Part shown: piece by piece, positions 52,484 through 60,915 of the stretch
How the letters are laid out: every line of letters begins with the position of its first letter
How positions within the stretch are numbered: the stretch's first letter is position 1
Origin: Bradyrhizobium macuxiense
GTDB taxonomy: Bacteria > Pseudomonadota > Alphaproteobacteria > Rhizobiales > Xanthobacteraceae
Length of the DNA stretch: 64,000 nt
Assembly (NCBI RefSeq): GCF_007993935.1
Contig: NZ_VITY01000011.1
Span: forward strand, 124,001 to 188,000
Direction of reading: 5' to 3'
Program-made: the position numbers and the translations under genes
Notes under the pieces: model-generated
Seen by the model: the letters and a program-made list of their open reading frames with translations, nothing else
Database searches by the model: none
What the model was told of the DNA's origin: nothing

Positions 52484-54193
52484 ATGCGCATCTGCGGTAT
52501 CAAGCTGACCCATGACGGGGCGGTCGCTCTTGTCGAAGACGGACGGCTGGTCTTTTGCGTCGAGCAGGAGAAGCGCGGAAATAATCCGCGGTATCAAGTT
52601 ATCGACAATCTCGACGCAGTTGTCGCCGCCTTGGCGGAACATGGTCTTACCCCGACGGATGTTGATCACTTTGTCATCGACGGCTGGGACGGGGAGATCG
52701 AGTCGCAATTCAAAGTCCTCAGCGGCGCGGCATCACTCACGCTCAAGGGAGCGCCCTATGTTGAGCGCCATGCCGATGGCGTTCTCGATTCACGTGACGG
52801 CCTTGGCCTGATGCTCGGCGGAAGCGACTTCCCCTATAGAAGCTATCCGCACATCACAGGCCATGTGGCCTCCGCCTATTGCACCAGCCCCTTTGCTAAG
52901 GCCGGACAACCAGCGTTCTGTCTCGTGTGGGACGGTTCCATTGCACCACGCCTGTACCATGTACAGCGCCGGGGCGCGCGCTTCATCGAATGTCTCTTTC
53001 CGATGATTGGGCATGCTTATGCTGCCGCTGGTCATCACTTCGGACCCTATAAGAAGGCAGATCGCACCAACTGGGACCTGGGTGTCGCAGGCAAGTTGAT
53101 GGCGTACATCGCGCTTGGGTCTATAGATGAAGATGTTATCGCGGTGTTTCAGGAGCTTTATGAAAGCCGCTTTGCAGCCGACACGGAGTCAGCTCGTCGT
53201 TACCGCGCCGACATCAATAGCGCGGAATCGTCACTTTCCGCTATGCATGAGTTCTTCGAGGCGAGCGCGTTGCGATTGACGGACAAGCGGCATGAAGATG
53301 TACTCGCATCGTTTCATTGCTTCCTCGAGCGTCTTCTGGTCCGAGAAATCGCGATGGCGTTGCTTCGGCACTCGTCGCTTCCGGGAGCACGCAATCTATG
53401 TATAGCTGGTGGGTGCGGGCTCAATATCAAATGGAACAGTGCCCTGCGCGGTACGGGCTTGTTCGACGATGTCTGGGTACCGCCCTTTCCGAATGACAGT
53501 GGCTCGGCGATCGGTGCCGCTTGCTGCGCGATGGCAGCTCAGAATGGTTTCGTGCCCCTGGAATGGTCGGTCTACAGTGGTCCGGCCCTGCAAGCTAGTG
53601 AGATCCCGGCTGACTGGGAGGTCGCGCCGTGCGATGTACGCGAGCTTGCGTCACTTCTCGCCGACAACAAGCCCGTGATCTTCCTTGCGGGGCGCGCCGA
53701 GCTCGGACCACGAGCCTTGGGGGGCAGAAGCATTATCGCCGCGGCGACGTCCCCAGAAATGAAGGATCATCTCAACGACATCAAACGTCGCGAACGCTTT
53801 CGACCGGTAGCGCCGATATGTTTGGAGGATCGGGCGCCGGAAATGTTCGACCCTGGTACCCCAGATCCTTATATGCTTTTCGATCATCAGACACGGGCGG
53901 AATGGCGGGACAAGATCCCCGCCGTTATACATCTTGACGGATCTGCGCGATTGCAGACGATTTCCAGAACGTCTCAACACGAGATCGCCGAGCTCCTCGT
54001 TGAGTATGAGCAGCTCACGGGCATTCCGCTGCTTTGCAATACAAGTGCCAACCACCTCGGGCGTGGCTTCTTTCCGGATGTCGCAGCGGCCTGTCAATGG
54101 GGACGTGTTGAGCATATTTGGTGCGACGGGCGGCTCTGGACCAAAACAGTCGTAAGGGAGTCGTCGCCGGCTGAACGACTTCTTTCAGCTTGA
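52484..54193 (+). CDS. nodU: NodU, 6-O-carbamoyltransferase
   Basis: NodU adds a carbamoyl group to the non-reducing end of the Nod factor, using carbamoyl phosphate and ATP. The 569-aa protein has the N-terminal TobZ/NodU-like site GIKLTHDGAVALVEDGRLVF, CIAGGCGLNIKWN, the conserved ELGPRALGGRSI and C-terminal LLCNTSANHLGRGF. ATG 52484 follows nodS by 13 bp, and nodI begins one base after the stop. Its length agrees with other NodU proteins. Confidence 0.95.
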   Translation: MRICGIKLTHDGAVALVEDGRLVFCVEQEKRGNNPRYQVIDNLDAVVAALAEHGLTPTDVDHFVIDGWDGEIESQFKVLSGAASLTLKGAPYVERHADGVLDSRDGLGLMLGGSDFPYRSYPHITGHVASAYCTSPFAKAGQPAFCLVWDGSIAPRLYHVQRRGARFIECLFPMIGHAYAAAGHHFGPYKKADRTNWDLGVAGKLMAYIALGSIDEDVIAVFQELYESRFAADTESARRYRADINSAESSLSAMHEFFEASALRLTDKRHEDVLASFHCFLERLLVREIAMALLRHSSLPGARNLCIAGGCGLNIKWNSALRGTGLFDDVWVPPFPNDSGSAIGAACCAMAAQNGFVPLEWSVYSGPALQASEIPADWEVAPCDVRELASLLADNKPVIFLAGRAELGPRALGGRSIIAAATSPEMKDHLNDIKRRERFRPVAPICLEDRAPEMFDPGTPDPYMLFDHQTRAEWRDKIPAVIHLDGSARLQTISRTSQHEIAELLVEYEQLTGIPLLCNTSANHLGRGFFPDVAAACQWGRVEHIWCDGRLWTKTVVRESSPAERLLSA

Positions 54194-54194
54194 C

Positions 54195-55115
54195 ATGAAC
54201 ATGTCGACCCTAGCAATCAACCTTGCCGGCGTAAGAAAGGCCTTTGGCAACAAGATCGTTGTCAACGAGCTGTCGTTCTCGGTCGCGCGGGGTGAGTGCT
54301 TTGGTCTACTGGGACCGAACGGCGCGGGCAAGAGTACGATTGCGCGTATGGTCCTCGGGATGGTGTCGCCGGACCTGGGCGAGATCACGGTGCTCGGCCA
54401 GCCAGTACCCGCACGCGCTCGCCTGGCGCGAGTGCGGATCGGGGTGGTCCCGCAGTTCGACAACCTTGAGCTCAATTTTACCGTACGCGAGAACCTGCTC
54501 GTATTCGGGCGCTACTTCAATAAGAGCGCACGCGAGATCGAAGCGCTCACGCCATCACTGCTTGAGTTCGCCCGCCTTGAGAACAAGGCGGAGGCGCGCG
54601 TTGCGGAGCTCTCCGGCGGTATGAAGCGGCGGTTGACGCTGGCACGTGCCCTGATCAACGACCCGCATCTGTTGATAATGGACGAGCCAACAACCGGTCT
54701 AGATCCACACGCTCGGCACCTGATCTGGGAGCGCTTGCGCGTGTTGCTGGCAAAGGGCAAGACGATACTCTTGACCACCCATTTCATGGAAGAGGCCGAG
54801 CGATTATGCGACCGGCTGTGCGTGCTCGAGCAAGGCCGCAAGATTGCTGAAGGCAAGCCCAAAGAATTGATTGACGCGCATATCGGATGTGACGTGGTTG
54901 AGATCTATGGCGGGAATCCGCGTGATCTGTGTGCGCAGGTCAGGCCCTATGTGCGACACATGGAAGTGAGCGGCGAGACGCTCTTTTGCTACGCTTCAGA
55001 TCCGGAGCAGGTGCGCGCGCAACTGCGTGGGTACGCGGGTCTACGGCTTCTGCATCGTCCTCCGAATCTCGAGGATGTGTTCCTGAGAGTGACCGGGCGG
55101 GAGTTGGAGAATTGA
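54195..55115 (+). CDS. nodI: NodI, ABC exporter ATPase
   Basis: NodI is the ATPase of the NodIJ Nod-factor exporter. The 306-aa protein has Walker A GPNGAGKST, Q-loop, signature LSGGMKRR and Walker B LLIMDEPTTGLD. It is followed by nodJ after 4 bp. The start at 54195 (ATG) could also be at the second ATG of MNMSTLAINL. Confidence 0.96.
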   Translation: MNMSTLAINLAGVRKAFGNKIVVNELSFSVARGECFGLLGPNGAGKSTIARMVLGMVSPDLGEITVLGQPVPARARLARVRIGVVPQFDNLELNFTVRENLLVFGRYFNKSAREIEALTPSLLEFARLENKAEARVAELSGGMKRRLTLARALINDPHLLIMDEPTTGLDPHARHLIWERLRVLLAKGKTILLTTHFMEEAERLCDRLCVLEQGRKIAEGKPKELIDAHIGCDVVEIYGGNPRDLCAQVRPYVRHMEVSGETLFCYASDPEQVRAQLRGYAGLRLLHRPPNLEDVFLRVTGRELEN

Positions 55116-55119
55116 AACG

Positions 55120-55908
55120 ATGAGTGAAGGTTATTCACCGGTCATGCCCGCCAACGCATACAACTGGGTCGCGGTGTGGCATCGCAACTTTCTGGCATGG
55201 AGGAAAGTGGCGCTCGCATCGGTTCTCGGGAACCTTGCCGACCCGATGACCAACCTGTTTGGCCTTGGCTTTGGCCTCGGAATAATTGTCGGTCGCGTTG
55301 ACGGCACTTCATACATCGCGTTTCTCGCGGCTGGCATGGTCGCAACTAGCGCGATGACCGCCGCGACGTTCGAAACTCTCTATGCGGTGTTCGCCCGCAT
55401 GGATACTCAGCGCACCTGGGACGCAATCCTGTCCACACAGCTAACACTTGGCGATATCGTCTTAGGTGAATTGGTGTGGGCAGCCAGCAAGGCGGTTCTG
55501 GCAGGAACGGCAATTTGGACTGTTGCAGCCATCCTAGGCTACGCGGAGTGGCCGTCTATTGTCTATTCGGTGCCGGCGATTGCGCTCACTGGCGTCGTTT
55601 TCGCAAGCCTGGCGATGATCGTTATATCTCTTGCGCCCAGTTACGATTATTTCGTGTTCTACCAAACGCTCGTCATGACACCCATGGTGTTCCTGTGCGG
55701 CGCCGTGTTTCCGCTGGATCAACTACCAAGCACATTGCAGCATGTGGCGAGCGTCCTGCCTCTGGCACATTCGGTCGACCTGATCCGCCCGTCGATGCTT
55801 GGACGGCCAGCGGGCAGCGTCGCCCTGCATATCAGTGCGCTTTGCGTTTATGCGGTGCTTCCGTTCTTCCTGTCCACGGCGATCTTTCGCCGGCGCCTTA
55901 TGCGTTAA
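55120..55908 (+). CDS. nodJ: NodJ, ABC exporter permease
   Basis: NodJ is the ABC-2 type permease partner of NodI. The 262-aa protein has about six hydrophobic spans (for example near residues 35-55, 60-85, 120-140, 145-170, 175-200 and 235-255), and the pattern TPMVFLCGAVFPLDQLP (typical ABC-2 signature near residues 187-203). ATG 55120 is preceded by GGAG within nodI. Four bases separate it from nodI. Confidence 0.95.
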   Translation: MSEGYSPVMPANAYNWVAVWHRNFLAWRKVALASVLGNLADPMTNLFGLGFGLGIIVGRVDGTSYIAFLAAGMVATSAMTAATFETLYAVFARMDTQRTWDAILSTQLTLGDIVLGELVWAASKAVLAGTAIWTVAAILGYAEWPSIVYSVPAIALTGVVFASLAMIVISLAPSYDYFVFYQTLVMTPMVFLCGAVFPLDQLPSTLQHVASVLPLAHSVDLIRPSMLGRPAGSVALHISALCVYAVLPFFLSTAIFRRRLMR

Positions 55909-56075
55909 CGCCAAGCGCGACGGAACCAAGGAGACAAAATGATGTGCTGTTACGAACTTGGCCTGGGCGCCTCTTAAGTCGACGACCCTCAGCACGCGTT
56001 TACGCACCTTACGCATAAGCAAATGATTGTGTGACAGGCCACCGCGGCCTCGCTATCAGGTGAATGGAGAGAAAA

Positions 56076-58121
56076 ATGCTGTGTCTTGGAATGAGCGGCG
56101 GTCTGGACAAGGTCCACGAAAATCCACTCGATCTCCCGAACACATTTCTCCACGATGGGGCCGCCGTACTGGTCCGCGACGGACGTGTGATCGCAGCGAT
56201 CGAGGAAGAGCGGCTCAACCGAATCAAGCATTCGAACAAGTTCCCACGCAATGCTATACAGCACTGCCTAGCATCAGCCGGGGTGCAACTCTGCGACATC
56301 GACCGCATCGCGTTCTACGCGACCGAGGCCTATTGCAACGCTATGCTCGAACGATTGATCATTTCGCAGCCGGATCTCTCGATTCCGTTGGATGCCAAAC
56401 TGTTGCTGCAGAATCTGCTGTTGCAGGAATTCGGTACCGAGGTTGATCCATCACGCATCTCATTCGTGAACCATCATCTGACCCATTCCGTTAGCGCATT
56501 TGCGATGTCGGGCTTCGAGCAGAGCCTGATCCTCTCCATCGACGGAGGCGGTGACTTTCTATCTGGCCTCGTGGCGGTAGGCTCTGGCACTCAAATTGAG
56601 CAACTGGCGACCTTCCCGGAGAATAACTCTCTGGGGCTGTTTTATCTCGAGGCGATTCGATATCTCGGTTACGGGCTATTCGACGAATATAAGGTGATGG
56701 GGCTCGCCCCTTACGGGGATCCTGCAACCTATCGCAAGCTCTTCGAGCAGTTCTATGAACTCTCAGACAATGGTGGCTACCGCGTCCATCTGGACCGAAT
56801 CGGGCCCGCGTTGCTCCGCAACATCGAGGTCCGGAAAAAGGGAATGCCATTCACGCAGCAGCATCGGGATGTGAGTGCTTCGTTGCAGGAGGCCCTGGAA
56901 CGGATTGTGTTTCATGTTGTGAGGCACTATCGCGAGCTCACTGGTATGAAGCGGTTGTGCCTGGCCGGAGGCGTAGCACACAATTGCACTGTGAACGGTA
57001 AACTTCTGTATTCAGGGCTTTTCGAAGATATCTTCGTGCAACCTGCGGCGCACGACGCCGGTTGCGCTTTAGGCGCTGCACTCATGGCGTCCGACGAGCT
57101 GGGGCGGCCTGCTCCCCGTGAGCGTCTTCAGGAGGTGTATTGGGGCCCCGATCTTGGCAGCGAGGGCGCGATGGAACAGGAACTGAAGGCATGGGCCGGT
57201 CACCTCGACATCGAACGCAGTGATGACGTGGCAGGCAGTGCAGCAGATTGGATGGCTAACGGCGCCGTGATTGGCTGGGTTCAGGGTCGTTCAGAGTTCG
57301 GGCCCCGTGCTCTTGGCAACCGTAGCATTCTCGCTGATCCGCGCCCGGCCGCAAACAAGGACCGAATCAATGCGATGGTCAAAAAGCGTGAGGGATATCG
57401 CCCCTTCGCGCCCTCAGTGCTCGAGGAGGACGCGGACGAATTCTTCGAACTTCCTGAGGGGAAGCGCCATTTTCCCTTTATGAACTTCGTCGTTCGCGTC
57501 CGCGACGCCAAGCGCGATTTGCTGGGCGCCATCACTCACGTCGACGGCACAGCGCGGCTGCAAACGGTCTCGCGCAAGACAAATCCGGCCTACTGGGACC
57601 TCATCAATGCGTTCAAGCGGAAGACCGGCATCCCGGTCCTGCTCAATACGTCATTTAACAATAATGCCGAGCCGATAGTAGATTCGGTTGCAGACGCGAT
57701 CGCTACGTTTCTGACAACAGACCTGGATGGACTGGTGGTCGGGCCATTCCTCGTCAAAAAACGGGCTACGAAGCTGGAGGACTGGACAGCGCTCGCGATT
57801 TCGTTGCCGCCGTATGCATCTCTCTATCAAGTTCGTGCGTATACCGGGAGAGATCGCCAGGAGACTGTCTGCGAAATCCGTACTGGTCACGCCAGTCGTA
57901 ACAGTGTGCGGATCTCACATGATTTGTTCGATCTGCTGATGCGGATCAAGGGCGAAGGCGTTCTCGGAGAGGTCCTTGACACGGTGACAATCGATCAGGC
58001 GAGGCGTGAAGCTCTCGTCAGCGAACTGCGGTGTCTGTGGGAGCAGCGCCGCGTCAACCTGCATCCCTCCACACGCTATTCGCGTGTATCCAAGCAGCGC
58101 TCAAACGTGAAGGGGAGCTGA
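56076..58121 (+). CDS. nolO: NolO, Nod-factor carbamoyltransferase
   Basis: NolO is a second carbamoyltransferase, related to NodU, which modifies another position on the non-reducing residue. The 681-aa protein from ATG 56076 (MLCLGMSGG) has HDGAAVLVRDGRVIAAIEEE, HHLTHSVSAF, CLAGGVAHNCTVNGKL and SEFGPRALGNRSILADPR. I chose 56076 because GGAGAG lies just ahead; ATG 56064 would add four residues. It starts 168 bp after nodJ; nolM and nolN, present there in B. japonicum USDA110, are absent. Confidence 0.9.
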   Translation: MLCLGMSGGLDKVHENPLDLPNTFLHDGAAVLVRDGRVIAAIEEERLNRIKHSNKFPRNAIQHCLASAGVQLCDIDRIAFYATEAYCNAMLERLIISQPDLSIPLDAKLLLQNLLLQEFGTEVDPSRISFVNHHLTHSVSAFAMSGFEQSLILSIDGGGDFLSGLVAVGSGTQIEQLATFPENNSLGLFYLEAIRYLGYGLFDEYKVMGLAPYGDPATYRKLFEQFYELSDNGGYRVHLDRIGPALLRNIEVRKKGMPFTQQHRDVSASLQEALERIVFHVVRHYRELTGMKRLCLAGGVAHNCTVNGKLLYSGLFEDIFVQPAAHDAGCALGAALMASDELGRPAPRERLQEVYWGPDLGSEGAMEQELKAWAGHLDIERSDDVAGSAADWMANGAVIGWVQGRSEFGPRALGNRSILADPRPAANKDRINAMVKKREGYRPFAPSVLEEDADEFFELPEGKRHFPFMNFVVRVRDAKRDLLGAITHVDGTARLQTVSRKTNPAYWDLINAFKRKTGIPVLLNTSFNNNAEPIVDSVADAIATFLTTDLDGLVVGPFLVKKRATKLEDWTALAISLPPYASLYQVRAYTGRDRQETVCEIRTGHASRNSVRISHDLFDLLMRIKGEGVLGEVLDTVTIDQARREALVSELRCLWEQRRVNLHPSTRYSRVSKQRSNVKGS

Positions 58122-58398
58122 TGTTGTGGCGGTTTTCTATGTGCTCACACAAGGTTGCTTTAGGTTAGTAGCGCGGCGTACTAACCGACTGGGTTCAAGG
58201 TGCGTCGATGCAACGTCCTCGGGCATGTAAGCAGTTAGCAGGCCCGACACGGCAGGTCGTCATGCTGTGAAGTATTAGCAGCGGAACTGATCTGCACTAC
58301 GATCGGAGACGATGGCATCGGGAAGAGTCTGGTGTACATGCTCCGCTATCCAGCCGGTATCCGGGAACGAGGCAAGGCTAATGCGTGTTGGTGGTTCG

Positions 58399-59400
58399 AT
58401 GAATGAGCGGTTTGTGGTTTCTCGCCGACGCACAGGGTTCGGTGATTGCCTATGGTCGCTGGCGGCGGCTTGGAGCTACGCGAATCGAACTAACCGGACG
58501 CTCGCTATCGACTGGCGGGGCTCCTGTTATCTTGAGCAGCCATTCGTGAACGCCTTTCCATTGTTCTTCGGACCTATTAAGGACATTGCCGGCGTACGGG
58601 TCATCTGCGATGATCAGATTAATGAATTCTCGTTCCCCGGCCCATTCTTCCCAGGGTGGTGGAATAAGCCCTCAATCGACAGCGTATTCCGTCCGGATGA
58701 ACAGATTTTCCGAGAGCGTGACGAACTGCGTCAGCTATTTGACAGCCAAGAGGATTGCGACGCCAACACGGTGGTGTGTGACGCCTGCTTGATGTGGGGG
58801 TGCGATGAAGACGCCGAACGACAGATATTTCGGAGCGTCCAACCGCGGTCTGAAATTCAGAGGCGGATTGACGCCATCTATCGAGATCAGTTTGCAGGAC
58901 ATAGCATAATCGGCGTTCATGTGCGGCATGGCAACGGCGAAGATATCATGGGGCATGCGCCCTACTGGGCCGATCCGGAATTCGCGTTGCAACAAGTATG
59001 CATGGCCATTCACAAGGCAAAGGCACTACCGCACCCAAAGCCCGTAAAGGTGCTTTTGTGCACGGACAGTGCGCAAGTGCTTGATCGGATCACGACTGCG
59101 TTTCCTGATCTCATCACTATCCCAAAGCACTTTCATTCCCAGCAGGCCGGCCCCTTACACAGTCCGGCGCTCGGGGTCGATGGCGGCGTCTCCGCTCTCG
59201 TCGAGATGTATCTCCTCGCGCGCTGCGACACCGTGATCCGGTTCCCGCCGACGAGCGCCTTTACGCGCTATGCCCGCCTCTTCGTGCCACGGATTTTTGA
59301 GTTCGATTTGAACGATCCGAGTCGGGTCATCTTGATTGAGGAACTAGCAGAAGATCTCGAGCTCCATGAAAGCGTAAATCTGATCAATCCGCCCTGTTGA
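58399..59400 (+). CDS. nodZ: NodZ, alpha-1,6-fucosyltransferase
   Basis: NodZ transfers fucose from GDP-fucose to the reducing-end GlcNAc of Nod factor. The 333-aa protein shows the RRTGFGDCLWSLAAAWSYA opening, IGVHVRHGNGEDIM (GDP-fucose-binding basic motif), LLCTDSAQV and RFPPTSAFTRYARL. ATG 58399 was chosen by similarity (MNERFVVSRRRTG); an upstream ATG at 58381 would add six residues. It lies 277 bp after nolO, which is a longer gap than elsewhere in the operon, so it may have its own promoter, as in B. japonicum. Confidence 0.93.
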   Translation: MNERFVVSRRRTGFGDCLWSLAAAWSYANRTNRTLAIDWRGSCYLEQPFVNAFPLFFGPIKDIAGVRVICDDQINEFSFPGPFFPGWWNKPSIDSVFRPDEQIFRERDELRQLFDSQEDCDANTVVCDACLMWGCDEDAERQIFRSVQPRSEIQRRIDAIYRDQFAGHSIIGVHVRHGNGEDIMGHAPYWADPEFALQQVCMAIHKAKALPHPKPVKVLLCTDSAQVLDRITTAFPDLITIPKHFHSQQAGPLHSPALGVDGGVSALVEMYLLARCDTVIRFPPTSAFTRYARLFVPRIFEFDLNDPSRVILIEELAEDLELHESVNLINPPC

Positions 59401-59834
59401 AGCAAATGATGCAGGCGTGTACCGGTTGTGGCTCGTCGCGGACGAAGCTCACATACGAGGCCGGTTATGTCAGATCCGCCTTCGCGTTACTGCCGCGCCA
59501 TTTGACGAGCAGGCTGGTTCCCGGCGTAGTTCTCGACATAGAACCTTATCCCTCGCGATGGGGATCAGAGGCTGCCGCCATCCGACCAATCTCATACGCC
59601 GGGGATCGCCCGTAGACGTTTCGCAGGAATCAAGCAGCATCACGGCTCGGCTGGCTGGTCATTGAGGATCTGCGATATGCGGTGTCGTAGTGCGGGTTCA
59701 CACTTGCGGGGCACTCTAGGCCAGGCTCGCCATATCGAGCGTTGCTGTTGTCGGAAAGCAAACGGGAAGTGTCTGGAATCCGCCAGAACAGGACATTTGG
59801 CCGCGAAACCGCCAGGCATTCCTCGTCGTCGCAG
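59401..59834 (+). other. Gap between nodZ and the fixR promoter
   Basis: About 430 bases with short frames but no recognisable gene. Upstream of the promoter at 59835 there is a tract with TTGTCGGAAAGCAAACGGG at 59750-59768 where the activator (RegR) site of fixR-nifA is expected; its sequence resembles the B. japonicum upstream activator region as I recall it. Confidence 0.4.
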
Positions 59835-59850
59835 TGGCCCAAATCCTGCA
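59835..59850 (+). promoter_or_regulatory. Sigma-54 -24/-12 promoter of fixR-nifA
   Basis: TGGCCCA-N4-CTGCA has GG and GC 10 bases apart as required for sigma-54. It lies about 40 bases upstream of the fixR start, giving a leader of about 29 nt. The fixR-nifA promoter of Bradyrhizobium is sigma-54-dependent and NifA-autoregulated. Confidence 0.75.
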
Positions 59851-59889
59851 GCGCGCGCGTGGGCGCGACTAGAGGATGGGAGGTGCCCC

Positions 59890-60726
59890 TTGATTATCGA
59901 TCTACCAAACGGCAATCCGGTAGCCGGTGCGAGGTCGGCGGCGGACGTGGGCCGTCGGTTTCACGCCGAGAGGACGTGCGTCCAGCACGAAGAACGGAAG
60001 ACAGCGTTTCTGACCGGGGCATCCCGCGGTATCGGTCACGCCACCGCCAAGCTATTTTCGGAAGCGGGATGGCGCATTATTTCTTGCGCCCGTCAACCGT
60101 TCGATGGCGGGCGCTGCCCCTGGGAGTCGGGGGCCGACGACCATCTGCAGGTCGACCTCAGTGACCATCGGATGCTGCCGCGCGCGATCGCCGAGGTCAA
60201 AAAACGCCTCGCGGGCGCACCGTTGCACGCGTTAATCAACAATGCCGGCATTTCACCGAAAACGTCAGATGGCGCCCGGCTGACCTCGTTGACGACATCA
60301 ATCGAAACGTGGATGAGGGTGTTCCACCTCAATCTGGTGGCACCGATCCTGCTAGCGCAAGGTTTGTTGGACGAGCTGAAAGCCGCGTCAGGATCGATTG
60401 TCAACGTCACCTCAATCGCGGGTTCGCGGGTGCACCCGTTTGCCGGCAGCGCCTATGCGACGTCGAAGGCTGCGCTCGCGAGTCTCACCCGCGAAATGGC
60501 ACATGATTATGCACCGCATGGCATTCGTGTGAATGCGATCGCCCCCGGGGAGATCAAGACGGACATGTTGTCGCCGGACACGGAAGCGCGTCTTGTGCCA
60601 AATATCCCCCTGCGCCGCGTGGGCGCGCCAGAAGAAGTGGCTAAGGTCATCTTCTTTCTCTGCTCAGATGCGGCAAGCTATGTCACGGGTACCGAAATGC
60701 CGATCAATGGTGGCCAACACCTATAG
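59890..60726 (+). CDS. fixR: FixR, short-chain dehydrogenase of the fixR-nifA operon
   Basis: A 278-aa SDR oxidoreductase co-transcribed with nifA; its physiological substrate is not known, and it is not essential for fixation. NAD(P)-binding TGASRGIGH (about residues 40-48), NNAGIS, SGSIVNVTS (catalytic Ser region), and YATSKAA (catalytic Tyr/Lys). The start is TTG 59890, with GGAGG 7 bases upstream, which gives MIIDLPNGNPV and the 278-aa length I recall for B. japonicum FixR. Earlier in-frame codons give a sequence unlike FixR. Confidence 0.88.
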   Translation: MIIDLPNGNPVAGARSAADVGRRFHAERTCVQHEERKTAFLTGASRGIGHATAKLFSEAGWRIISCARQPFDGGRCPWESGADDHLQVDLSDHRMLPRAIAEVKKRLAGAPLHALINNAGISPKTSDGARLTSLTTSIETWMRVFHLNLVAPILLAQGLLDELKAASGSIVNVTSIAGSRVHPFAGSAYATSKAALASLTREMAHDYAPHGIRVNAIAPGEIKTDMLSPDTEARLVPNIPLRRVGAPEEVAKVIFFLCSDAASYVTGTEMPINGGQHL

Positions 60727-60915
60727 TCGGCGAGACTTGGCAATTCGCAGTTGATGTGAGCTACGTCAATGAAACTCCTGCTTGCCGCCAAATCCGCGTA
60801 TGCAATTGATTGCCGTGCAGGAAAAGATGCCATCTTTCTATGTCATCTCGTCAAAACTTGACGTTAGATCGACAATGACATGCAACACGAAGCTCGCAAA
60901 CCCGAACAAGGTGTC

